DNA from: Oscillospiraceae bacterium | GTDB taxonomy: Bacteria; Bacillota; Clostridia; Oscillospirales; UBA929 | NCBI GenBank assembly: GCA_009777685.1 | Contig: WRLJ01000039.1 | Span: 1-10,844 of the forward strand | Length of the DNA: 10,844 nucleotides | Direction: 5' to 3' | In this document: piece by piece, positions 1-5,904 of the stretch | Layout of the letters: each line of letters opens with the position of its first letter | Numbering within the stretch: the first letter of the stretch is position 1 | Position numbers and translations under genes: made by a program | Notes under the pieces: generated by a model | The model's database searches: none | Told to the model about the DNA's origin: nothing | Seen by the model: only the letters and a program-made list of their open reading frames with translations

Positions 1-2
1 AA

Positions 3-353
3 ACGCGCCACGACCTTCCGGCGTTTCCGCTGGTACAGGCGGGGGGTCTGGCCTGCTACCGCCGCCAGGGCTTTTGGTTCGGCGATGCCGACCCCGAAAC
101 GGCCGTCCGGGACGCCCGCGTGCCGATTTTGTTTTTCCACGGCGGCGCGGACGATTTTGTGCCCCCGTCTATGGCGGAGGCGTTGTACGAGGCCGCGCCC
201 GGCAACCCCTCTCCGAGAGGCTCCGCGGCGTATGACAAGACGCTGCTGATCATTCCGGACGCCTCGCACTGCCGCGCCATCGACGCCAGACCGGCCGCCT
301 ATTGGATGCTTCTGGACCCGTTTTTGGAGCTTCGCCTGGGCTTGAACCCGTAG
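3..353 (+). CDS. Alpha/beta hydrolase, C-terminal part (5' truncated by window edge)
   Basis: This is the last 116 codons of an open frame that enters from the left edge. The visible part is the C-terminal third of an alpha/beta-hydrolase fold. It holds HGGADDFVP (residues 46-54 of the visible part), where D50 fits the catalytic Asp of the HGxxDxxVP motif. It also holds DASHC, with H89 as the likely catalytic His. The nucleophile Ser would lie outside the window. The spacing and the final 'YW..LDPFLE' helix resemble the BAAT/YqkD-like serine hydrolases of Firmicutes, which act on small esters or acyl substrates. The exact substrate cannot be read from this fragment. A hairpin terminator directly follows the stop, so the gene is probably transcribed separately from the GH5 gene. 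Fold assignment is fairly safe; function is not. Confidence 0.8.
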   Translation, partial: TRHDLPAFPLVQAGGLACYRRQGFWFGDADPETAVRDARVPILFFHGGADDFVPPSMAEALYEAAPGNPSPRGSAAYDKTLLIIPDASHCRAIDARPAAYWMLLDPFLELRLGLNP

Positions 354-360
354 CGGGGAC

Positions 361-390
361 CGCCGCTCCCCTCGGGGACGGCGGCTTTTG
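361..390 (+). terminator. Hairpin terminator after the hydrolase gene
   Basis: CCGCCG (361-366) pairs with CGGCGG (380-385). An inner TCCCC/GGGGA pairing (368-372 with 375-379) extends the stem, and CTTTTG follows. It starts 7 nt after the stop codon. The T-run is short (4 T), so termination may be incomplete and some read-through into the GH5 gene is possible. Confidence 0.6.
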
Positions 391-425
391 TATCGCCCGC
401 CCATTCTGAAAGGACATGATTCACC

Positions 426-2288
426 ATGAAAAAACGCATTCTGGCCCTCACGCTGACCCTTGCCCTGCTGCCGGCCCTCCTCCCCGCGGCCGTCCCCGCC
501 GGCGCGGCGGCGTTTACGCCGATTACCGGCTGGGAGATGATGGAGAAACTCGGCATGGGGATCAACCTTGGCAATACATTGGAAGCGCGCCCGTGGCCGG
601 AGGACGACTGGACCCTCGGCAATCTTATGCACACAGAGCTTATATGGGGTGAAGCCAGGATTGAGCCTTGGCATTTCAAGGCGATCGCCCAAAAGGGCTT
701 TACCGGTGTGCGTATCCCCGTTTCGTGGGAGCCGCACATGGATGAAAGCCGCGGCATCGACAAGGAATGGCTGGAGAGGGTGCGGGAGGTCGTTGATTGG
801 GCGCTGGACGCGGGGCTGATTGTCACCCTCAACACACACCATGAATCGGGCTTTTACGATTTAATGCACACCGGCCCATACGAGCAGGCCAAGGCGTGGC
901 TTACGGCCGTGTGGACGCAAATCGCGGAGCGTTTCAAGGAGTATCCCGAAACGCTGATCTTCGAGCCGATGAACGAACCGAGACCGGGCGCGACGGGATG
1001 GTATTGGGACTATACCCGCTTTGCGAAAGAAATCCCGGTACTGAGCGAAACGTCGAACAAGCTAAGTCATGACGCGCTGCAATTGATCCGCCGTTCGGGC
1101 GGCCATAACGATAAGCGCGTCGTCGCGCTCACCATAACGCAAGCCGACCCCAACCTGCTCTACCTCTACGAACACCCGGATGACCCCTATGTGATGGCAG
1201 GCGTCTTCTTCTACCCCAGCGACAGCTGGGAGGAAAACGCGCTAAGTCAAATCAAAACGGCGCTGGATCAGAAAATCCCGATTGTGATCAAAGAAATCGC
1301 GCCTATTCTTGAAACGTCTGACGAGGCGCGGCTGGCGGCATGGGGGGCATACGCCTATGGCGAGCTGGCGAAGCTGGGCGTTCCGGCGCAATATTGGAAT
1401 CACGGGGGAGACTATGAAATATTCAACCGCCACACCGGGGAATGGCCGCGCAAGCCGCTCCTCAACGCCATGTTCGCCGCCTACGGGCTGACGCCGGGAC
1501 CGGACTACGCGCCGCCGCCGCCGCCGTCTCCCTTCCCGTATGAATTGGAAGGCCCCTTCAAGGATTCAGCATTTACTTACTGGCAGGCCGGTTCCTGGCA
1601 GCAGCCCTTCCCCCTGAACGTATTGGAGGAAGCGGAAAAAATGGTGGTGGAATACGAGGGGCGGCTGACAGGCGGGTATACGTTTGCGCGGCATTATCCC
1701 TCACCCTGGGCGCAGTTTGACAGCGGCGGCCCGCGCATCACCGAAGAACCCGGCAAGCTCATCTTTGACCTGCGCGGGCTGGAAGGAACCCAACTCGGCT
1801 TTGCCGCGTGGGGCACAGGCAACGCCGCCAAAATCAAGCGTATTTACCTCGACACCTGGGAAGGAACGGGCGTTAAGCCGACTCCGCCGCCGCCCTCCGG
1901 CACGCAAGCCACCCCGTACCCGAACGTGGGGGTGACGCTGGACGGGGAAAAGGTTCCGGTGCAAGTCTACGGGATCAACGGCAACATCTACCTGCGGCTG
2001 TCCGACCTGGCCATTGCCGTGGGGATTTACGCCTACTGGGATGGGGCCGTGCAGCTGGATACCAGCCAGCCCGCCGGAGCGTCTACCCCCGGCGCGATGC
2101 CCACAGAGCCGGTAGAGGCCACGCTGTACCCCAACATCAAGGTATATCTGGACGGAACGGAAATCCCCGTCAACGTCTACGGCATAGACGGCAGCACCAT
2201 CCTCGCCCTGGGCGACGTCGCCGCCGCGCTGGGGTTGACGGCGAAATGGGAGAACGAAACAGCGGTGCTGACACGGCCAGGCCCGTAG
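426..2288 (+). CDS. Secreted GH5-family glycoside hydrolase (endoglucanase-like) with two C-terminal stalk repeats
   Basis: 620 residues. Residues 1-29 are a signal peptide (MKKR, Leu/Ala-rich core, AGAAA end). Residues 30-354 are a GH5-like TIM barrel, showing GINLGNTLEA (45-54), GVRIPVSWEPH (94-104, R96), NTHHE (136-140), the acid/base motif N183-E184-P185, and the nucleophile strand IPIVIKEIAP with E290. YWNHGG (323-328) carries the aromatic Trp. The family normally hydrolyses beta-1,4-glucans or related plant polysaccharides. Two oddities: the usual HxY of strand 6 reads FFY (His to Phe at 261), and the usual GEFG reads KEIA. A Pro-rich linker (363-369) leads to an unassigned beta-rich region (371-480) and a second Pro linker (485-490). 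Two stalk repeats (about 496-546 and 565-617) follow, each with YPN-V.LDG...VYGI.G...L.L.D.A.A.G and a Trp, like copper amine oxidase N-terminal domains. GAAAGGA at 408-414 sits 11 nt before ATG 426. Substrate is not determinable. Confidence 0.87.
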   Translation: MKKRILALTLTLALLPALLPAAVPAGAAAFTPITGWEMMEKLGMGINLGNTLEARPWPEDDWTLGNLMHTELIWGEARIEPWHFKAIAQKGFTGVRIPVSWEPHMDESRGIDKEWLERVREVVDWALDAGLIVTLNTHHESGFYDLMHTGPYEQAKAWLTAVWTQIAERFKEYPETLIFEPMNEPRPGATGWYWDYTRFAKEIPVLSETSNKLSHDALQLIRRSGGHNDKRVVALTITQADPNLLYLYEHPDDPYVMAGVFFYPSDSWEENALSQIKTALDQKIPIVIKEIAPILETSDEARLAAWGAYAYGELAKLGVPAQYWNHGGDYEIFNRHTGEWPRKPLLNAMFAAYGLTPGPDYAPPPPPSPFPYELEGPFKDSAFTYWQAGSWQQPFPLNVLEEAEKMVVEYEGRLTGGYTFARHYPSPWAQFDSGGPRITEEPGKLIFDLRGLEGTQLGFAAWGTGNAAKIKRIYLDTWEGTGVKPTPPPPSGTQATPYPNVGVTLDGEKVPVQVYGINGNIYLRLSDLAIAVGIYAYWDGAVQLDTSQPAGASTPGAMPTEPVEATLYPNIKVYLDGTEIPVNVYGIDGSTILALGDVAAALGLTAKWENETAVLTRPGP

Positions 2289-2313
2289 GGCGCGACGACC
2301 TCGGCGCGCCGTG
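2283..2313 (+). repeat. GTAGGG palindromic repeat module, overlapping the GH5 stop codon
   Basis: This 31-bp module matches 10701-10731 at 28 of 31 positions by eye. GGCGCG (2289-2294) pairs with CGCGCC (2305-2310) around an ACCTCG-containing loop. The conserved leading CCGTAG of the module supplies the in-frame TAG stop of the GH5 gene (2286-2288). The hairpin may also protect or end the GH5 transcript, although no T-tract follows. Confidence 0.65.
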
Positions 2314-2333
2314 TTTGCCCATTGTGCGTGACC

Positions 2334-2393
2334 GGGGACGGTCGCCCCTACGGGGTTTTGCGCCCCGCCGTAGGGACACGGCGTGCCGTGTCC
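2334..2393. repeat. Two further GTAGGG-type hairpin modules
   Basis: The first module (2334-2352) is in inverse orientation: GGGGAC... ending in CCCCTAC, the reverse complement of the GTAGGGG lead. The second (2370-2393) is direct: GTAGG followed by a perfect 9-bp palindrome, GGACACGGC (2374-2382) with GCCGTGTCC (2385-2393). All modules share the GTAGGG lead and a self-complementary stem of variable sequence, so the stem rather than its exact bases appears to be conserved. Confidence 0.6.
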
Positions 2394-2419
2394 GCGCGTG
2401 TGCGTCGGGGACATTTTGC

Positions 2420-2540
2420 GGGACGCGGAGGGCCGCGTCCCCTACAACCGTCATTGCGGGCTTGCCCCGCAATCTCCCGGGGAATCGCGAATCCGGGGGG
2501 ATTGCGGGGCAAGCCCGCAATGACAGGAAAACAGGGGTTT
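2420..2540. repeat. Composite dispersed repeat, copy 1
   Basis: Three parts lie in a fixed order. (a) A hairpin with 9-bp stem GGGACGCGG (2420-2428) and CCGCGTCCC (2433-2441), loop AGGG. (b) A long inverted repeat with perfect 25-bp arms (2450-2474 and 2500-2524) and a 25-nt GC-rich spacer. Each arm is itself a hairpin (ATTGCGGG / 5-nt loop / CCCGCAAT). (c) A short tail, AAAACAGGGGTTT (2528-2540). The same order recurs at 5647-5773; positions 2420-2464 are identical to 5653-5697. No transposase is nearby, so this is a non-autonomous REP/MITE-like element. Short open frames here, on both strands, are by-products of the palindromes. Confidence 0.85.
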
Positions 2541-2553
2541 CCGCCCCGCCGTT

Positions 2554-2580
2554 CGTAGGGCGCGATGCCCACATCGCGCC
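2554..2580. repeat. GTAGGG hairpin module downstream of composite repeat copy 1
   Basis: CGTAGGG is followed by a perfect 9-bp stem GGCGCGATG (2559-2567) and CATCGCGCC (2572-2580) with loop CCCA. It belongs to the same module family as 2283-2313. A half-module in reverse orientation sits at the matching place after copy 2 (about 5777-5790). Confidence 0.65.
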
Positions 2581-2615
2581 GTGTTCCATTTCCCAAGCGC
2601 GGCAGCCCGCCCTAA

Positions 2616-2737
2616 AATCCTCCGTCACGCCTGGCGGCGTGCCACCTCCTTTACGAAAGGAGGCTTGCGCGCCCTGTAAGGCTCCACCGTCAAGGCTCCT
2701 TTCTTAAAGGAGCTGTCGGCGAAGCCGACTGAGGATT
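2616..2737. repeat. 122-bp MITE-like quasi-palindromic element with four nested hairpins
   Basis: Terminal inverted repeats AATCCTC (2616-2622) and GAGGATT (2731-2737) bound four internal hairpins. They are CACGCC/GGCGTG (2626-2641), CCTCCTTT/AAAGGAGG (2645-2663), GCTCCTTT/AAAGGAGC (2695-2713) and GTCGGC/GCCGAC (2715-2729). The left half read forward and the right half read as reverse complement share the same order: TIR, GC hairpin, CTCCTTT hairpin. The whole element is therefore an imperfect palindrome. No coding potential is supported inside it. I recall similar elements as high-copy intergenic repeats in Oscillospiraceae-like genomes, which I cannot check here. Confidence 0.7.
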
Positions 2738-2796
2738 GACAAAGTTCCGCACACACCATGCGCAGGACGCGACGCCCCCCCGCGAGAAGGAGGGGC

Positions 2797-2825
2797 TTGA
2801 ATTTCGGCGCTCAATCGAGTATAAT
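2797..2825 (+). promoter_or_regulatory. Sigma-A-type promoter for the EAL-HDOD gene (P1)
   Basis: TTGAAT (2797-2802), a 17-nt spacer, and a perfect TATAAT (2820-2825). Transcription would start near 2832, giving a leader of about 80 nt before ATG 2912. Confidence 0.75.
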
Positions 2826-2853
2826 TGACGGAAGACGGGCTTTGTGATACACT
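2825..2853 (+). promoter_or_regulatory. Possible second promoter overlapping P1 (P2)
   Basis: TTGACG (2825-2830), a 17-nt spacer, and TACACT (2848-2853). Its -35 box starts on the last base of the P1 -10 box. The -10 is weaker than that of P1. The two could be alternative or mutually exclusive start sites. Confidence 0.4.
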
Positions 2854-2911
2854 GCATATAGGATGATGGCCGGAATGCCGGTACATTTTATGGGATCGAG
2901 GGTTATGAACA

Positions 2912-4153
2912 ATGGATATAATGGTCGTGCCCAAGCCTATTTTCAACGCCTCTAAAACCGTCAAGGGCTATTATCTTTCCTTCCAGCTCGGCAACGCCCT
3001 GCTGGAGGAGGGGCGTCCTGTGTCTCTGGAGGACAACGTCCACTCGCCGTTTTTCGCGTTTGTCAACCAAATCGGACTGGCCACGCTGACGCTGGGCCTG
3101 CCAATCTTCGTTCCCGTGACCAATGTGCAGCTGGCGACCGATCTGGAGCGTATCTGCGAGGTGGAGCGGACCAACGTGGTCTTGCTGATGGGGAAAAAAA
3201 TCGACCTGTCCGAGGCGAACCTGCAGCGAATCGCGCGCTTTAAGGAGCTGGGCTTTCAGGCCGCGTTTATCCACAGAACGGACATTGCCGCAATGGAACC
3301 GTTTTACCCGTATATCGATTATATATTCAGCGGCAACGACACCCCGGAGGTCATGTCGCTGGCCGGGAGCGTCAGGCGGAGCCGCCAGCCCGTCAAGGTG
3401 ATCGCCAAGAACGTGTCCGACGATACGACCTTTGAGCGGATGAAAGCCTACGGGCTGGAGTATTTTGAGGGCTGCTTCTATGTGGAAGCCGTCAAGCGCG
3501 TAAAAACGCAGGTCTCCCCTCTCAAGGTAAACTATATCCGGCTCCTGGATCAGGTCAGCCAGGAGGATTTTGAGCTGGATCAGTTCGCGCGCATCATTCA
3601 GGAGGACGTAGCGCTGGCCATGCAATTCCTGAAAATGGTCAATACGTCCTCCGTGCGGAGCGGTGAGATTACGAGCCTGCGCCACGCGGCCGCGATGCTG
3701 GGGCAGAAAGAAGTGAAAAAATGGGCCACGACGGCCGTCACCATCACGCTGGGGCAGGAAGGGCCCAACGAAATCGTCCGTCTCTCCATGCTCCGGGCCA
3801 AGTTTTGCGAAAATCTGGCGGGGCTGTTCGAGCTGGGCGTCCATCGGGAAAATCTCTTTTTGATGGGCCTGTTCTCCGTGCTGGATGTGGTGATGGAGAG
3901 GCCCATGAAGGACGCGCTGGCGCTTGTGCATGTTCCGGACACCGTGCGGGCCGCGCTGATGGGCCAGCCCAGCGTTTTAAACGAGGTCTATCAGTTTACC
4001 CGCCTGTACGAGCTGGCGGACTGGAGCGAAATTTCCCGCATCGCGCTGATCCGGAATATGCCCATCAACCGAATTTTCCAGGCCTATAACGACGCGCTCG
4101 TCTGGTACGGCGAGCTGGTCATGGCTCCGGCGGCGGACCTGCGGGAGCCATAG
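2912..4153 (+). CDS. EAL-HDOD signalling protein (YuxH/CdgJ type) with degenerate EAL domain
   Basis: 413 residues, cytoplasmic, no signal peptide. Residues 5-195 are a shrunken EAL domain: PKPIFNASKTVKGYYLSFQ aligns with the family's RQPIF...GYELLFR. The EAL-motif Glu is replaced by Tyr21 and the Arg by Gln25. FEGCFY (185-190) stands in for the terminal QGYxF strand. Residues 203-400 are an HDOD domain, with IRLLDQ..., IIQEDVALAMQFLKMVNTSSV (228-248), ITSLRHAAAMLGQKEVKKW (253-271) and FLMGLFSVLDVVMERPM (316-332). Intact EAL domains hydrolyse cyclic di-GMP. Here catalytic and metal residues appear lost, so I infer a c-di-GMP-binding or purely protein-protein signalling role. Known relatives influence motility. 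ATG 2912 is chosen because GAGGG (2898-2902) lies 9 nt upstream. The gene stands alone between its own promoter(s) and a strong terminator. Confidence 0.85.
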   Translation: MDIMVVPKPIFNASKTVKGYYLSFQLGNALLEEGRPVSLEDNVHSPFFAFVNQIGLATLTLGLPIFVPVTNVQLATDLERICEVERTNVVLLMGKKIDLSEANLQRIARFKELGFQAAFIHRTDIAAMEPFYPYIDYIFSGNDTPEVMSLAGSVRRSRQPVKVIAKNVSDDTTFERMKAYGLEYFEGCFYVEAVKRVKTQVSPLKVNYIRLLDQVSQEDFELDQFARIIQEDVALAMQFLKMVNTSSVRSGEITSLRHAAAMLGQKEVKKWATTAVTITLGQEGPNEIVRLSMLRAKFCENLAGLFELGVHRENLFLMGLFSVLDVVMERPMKDALALVHVPDTVRAALMGQPSVLNEVYQFTRLYELADWSEISRIALIRNMPINRIFQAYNDALVWYGELVMAPAADLREP

Positions 4154-4174
4154 CAACGCGCCCCCTTTGGCCGA

Positions 4175-4213
4175 AAAACACCGCCGTCACGCTCCGGCTG
4201 ACGGCGGTGTTTT
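4175..4213. terminator. Strong, probably bidirectional intrinsic terminator
   Basis: A perfect 15-bp stem: AAAACACCGCCGTCA (4175-4189) and TGACGGCGGTGTTTT (4199-4213) with a 9-nt loop. The T-run lies on the + side and the A-run on the - side, so it could work in both directions. It separates the EAL-HDOD gene from spoIIP. Confidence 0.85.
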
Positions 4214-4289
4214 CGCGCGCGCCCATCGGCGGTTTCTGGCATGGATACCGTCCCGGGGACATATATTGAGTTACCCTTTTCACGAAAGC

Positions 4290-4294
4290 AGGTG
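4290..4294 (+). promoter_or_regulatory. Ribosome binding site of spoIIP
   Basis: AGGTG lies 8 nt before ATG 4303. It is the only Shine-Dalgarno-like sequence before the open frame and decides the start, which places the Arg-rich repeats inside the protein. Confidence 0.55.
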
Positions 4295-4302
4295 CGGCGA
4301 CA

Positions 4303-5598
4303 ATGATCATCCGGCGGTCCCGCAGGCAGCGGCTGCCTCGCAGGCAGAACCTGCCCCGCGGGCAACGGTTGCCCCGTAGGCAGGGCGGTTCTTTGAAGCC
4401 CGTATTGGGCATTCTCGCGGCGGTTCTGGCGGTTTTGGCGGTTCAACATCTGGGGCTCCTCCCGGCGCTGTCCGAAGGAGAGTCCGCTACAGGCGGCTGG
4501 ACCGGCAGCCCGGCGTTCCTCAGAGGCGTTCTGAGCCTCAGCGGCATCCGCGCGGCGCCGAAGGCCGCCGGGGAACCCGCCGCCCCGTCTTCGCAGGGGA
4601 CGCTCGCTCCGCAGGAGACGGCTTCCCCGAAGGAGACGCTCGCTCCGCAGACGTTCTCCCCGAAGGAGACGGAGGGGCCGCAGAGGCCGGAGGATCCCGT
4701 GCGGGCAACGGACGGGCCGCCGCCCGTGCCGGAGGTCGACCCCTACGCCGCGTGGATCGGCGGCCCGTACAGCCCGCCGTCCGCCAGCGATCCGGAGGCC
4801 AAGCGCTTAATCGAGGTCACGCTGCTGCCCAGCGCCTCCGGCGGATACGACCACAACGGGACGGTCTTTCTCAAAAACCGCGTCGCCGACCCCCTGGATG
4901 TGGACGCGATTCTGGCGCGGCCCAGCATCCTGCGCCCCTCCGACGGCGGGCAGCCGCAAGTGCTGATCGTCCACACGCACGGCAGCGAGAGCTATTTTCC
5001 CGACGAGCGCGATTTCTATATCCCCAGCGACATCCAGCGCACGGAGGACACGCGCTTCAATGTCGTCCGCGTCGGGGAGCGCATCGCGGAGGGCCTGCGG
5101 GCGCACGGCCTGAACGTCCTGCACGACCAAACGATCTGCGACAGCCCCTCCTATTCCGGCTCCTACACCAAGAGTCTGGGCATCATCCGCCGGCACATTG
5201 AGGAAAACCCGAGCATTCAGGTGGTCATTGACGTGCACCGCGACTCGCTGGTCAGCGAAAACGGGACCGCCTACAAGGCCGTCACCGACACAGAGCGCGG
5301 CAAGACCGCCCAGCTGATGTTCGTGATGGGCAGCAATCTAAACGGCCTGGACCATCCAAACTGGCTGGATAACCTGAGTCTGGCGTTTCATATCCAGCAG
5401 GCCGCGCAGGAGACATACCCCGCGCTGATGCGTCCCATGACGCTCCGCCGGGAACGCTACAACCAGCACGCCTCACCCGGCTCCTGCATTCTGGAGGTCG
5501 GCACCGCGTGGAACACGCTGCAAGAGGCCCTGCTGGCGGCGGAGCTGTTCAGCGAAACGGCAGGACCCCTGCTGGCGGAGCGGCTGCTGAACGCTTGA
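4303..5598 (+). CDS. spoIIP: Stage II sporulation protein P, membrane-anchored peptidoglycan amidase
   Basis: 431 residues. SpoIIP is a zinc-dependent N-acetylmuramoyl-L-alanine amidase. With SpoIID and SpoIIM it degrades septal peptidoglycan during forespore engulfment. The N-terminus is very basic (residues 4-27, RRQRLP-type repeats), followed by one membrane segment (about 33-50). Next is a low-complexity Pro/Glu/Thr linker (about 85-145) with repeats such as TLAPQETASPKE. The amidase domain spans 165-431: LIVHTHGSESY (221-231, metal/catalytic His and Glu), DVHRDS (310-315), RYNQHASPGS (385-394) and ILEVGTAWNTLQEAL (396-410, with E398). Length is close to B. subtilis SpoIIP (about 400). 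It stands alone: gpr, its frequent neighbour, is not here. A mother-cell-type promoter is expected, but I could not identify one convincingly in 4214-4289. The family call is strong. Confidence 0.93.
   Translation: MIIRRSRRQRLPRRQNLPRGQRLPRRQGGSLKPVLGILAAVLAVLAVQHLGLLPALSEGESATGGWTGSPAFLRGVLSLSGIRAAPKAAGEPAAPSSQGTLAPQETASPKETLAPQTFSPKETEGPQRPEDPVRATDGPPPVPEVDPYAAWIGGPYSPPSASDPEAKRLIEVTLLPSASGGYDHNGTVFLKNRVADPLDVDAILARPSILRPSDGGQPQVLIVHTHGSESYFPDERDFYIPSDIQRTEDTRFNVVRVGERIAEGLRAHGLNVLHDQTICDSPSYSGSYTKSLGIIRRHIEENPSIQVVIDVHRDSLVSENGTAYKAVTDTERGKTAQLMFVMGSNLNGLDHPNWLDNLSLAFHIQQAAQETYPALMRPMTLRRERYNQHASPGSCILEVGTAWNTLQEALLAAELFSETAGPLLAERLLNA
4321..4383 (+). repeat. Three and a half 18-bp tandem repeats with internal dyads, within spoIIP
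   Basis: Units at 4321-4338, 4339-4356, 4357-4374 and a partial one at 4375-4383 encode RRQRLP, RRQNLP, RGQRLP and RRQ. Each full unit contains a short palindrome around a 3-nt centre: AGGCAG/CTGCCT, GGCAG/CTGCC and GGGCAA/TTGCCC. The third differs from the first on both sides of its dyad in a matching way, so pairing is preserved. Confidence 0.75.
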
Positions 5599-5646
5599 AG
5601 GAACGCGCGCGCCGCTGTGGTTTGCCCGCGCGTGTGCGCTGGGAGG
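5599..5646. other. Short spacer between spoIIP and repeat copy 2
   Basis: GC-rich sequence with no gene, no T-tract terminator and no promoter that I can support. The palindromes that follow (5647 onwards) may serve as the 3' end of the spoIIP transcript. Confidence 0.5.
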
Positions 5647-5790
5647 TTGTAGGGGACGCGGAGGGCCGCGTCCCCTACAACCGTCATTGCGGGCTTGACC
5701 CGCAATCTCCCGGGGGATCGCTAATCTGGGGGGGGATTGCGGGTCAAGCCCGCAATGACGAAAACAGGGGTTTGCGTCGCGCCCTACGGA
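5647..5790. repeat. Composite dispersed repeat, copy 2
   Basis: Same order as 2420-2540. A hairpin with a perfect 15-bp stem (5647-5661 with 5666-5680, loop AGGG) comes first. An inverted repeat with perfect 25-bp arms (5683-5707 and 5735-5759, 27-nt spacer) follows, then the AAAACAGGGGTTT tail (5761-5773). A reversed half of the GTAGGG module (about 5777-5790) ends it. Arm 1 differs from copy 1 by C to A (2465 versus 5698), and arm 2 by the matching G to T. Pairing is therefore kept in both copies. Confidence 0.85.
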
Positions 5791-5842
5791 CGGGATACAG
5801 GCAAAGTCAATGCTCTTGCCCTGACAAGCATACAGTTGACCG

Positions 5843-5871
5843 TTGACATGGCCCTTCCGGCGGCGTATAAT
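5843..5871 (+). promoter_or_regulatory. Perfect consensus sigma-A promoter for the VTC-DUF4956-CotH operon
   Basis: TTGACA (5843-5848), exactly 17 nt, then TATAAT (5866-5871). Transcription would start near 5878, leaving a leader of about 27 nt. A second TTGACC lies 7 nt upstream of the -35 (5836-5841). A promoter this close to consensus suggests strong vegetative expression, or an unseen repressor. It also argues against any start codon upstream of 5878 for the VTC gene. Confidence 0.88.
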
Positions 5872-5890
5872 TGGAAAGATACTGAAATCC

Positions 5891-5896
5891 AGAGGA
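5891..5896 (+). promoter_or_regulatory. Ribosome binding site deciding the VTC start
   Basis: AGAGGA lies 8 nt before ATG 5905. The open frame extends back to 5737, but that part runs through the dispersed repeat and the promoter, so 5905 is the real start. Confidence 0.8.
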
Positions 5897-5904
5897 CGGG
5901 GCCG

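Noticed and set aside
2246..2707. Open frames of 80-150 codons on both strands in the GH5 to EAL-HDOD gap
   Set aside because: They are made of the palindromic repeats, read open in several frames, and lack ribosome binding sites.
2420..2737. CRISPR array
   Set aside because: The repeats are few, differ in sequence, have no regular spacers, and no cas gene is present. They are palindromic dispersed elements.
2905..2955. 16-codon frame ATG 2905 overlapping the EAL-HDOD start, as a possible regulatory leader peptide
   Set aside because: It lies only 2 nt from the GAGGG site, too close for normal initiation, and its content shows nothing regulatory.
2903..3931. 342-codon open frame on the - strand opposite the EAL-HDOD gene
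   Set aside because: Same shadow effect. The + strand has a promoter, a ribosome binding site, recognisable domains and a terminator.
4238..4268. Possible sporulation sigma promoter (CATATATT at 4260-4267) before spoIIP
   Set aside because: The -10 resembles sigma-E or sigma-F boxes only loosely, and no convincing -35 lies at the right distance.
5737..5904. Upstream extension of the VTC frame to ATG 5737
   Set aside because: The extension translates the dispersed repeat and the promoter. The AGAGGA site and the promoter place the start at 5905.
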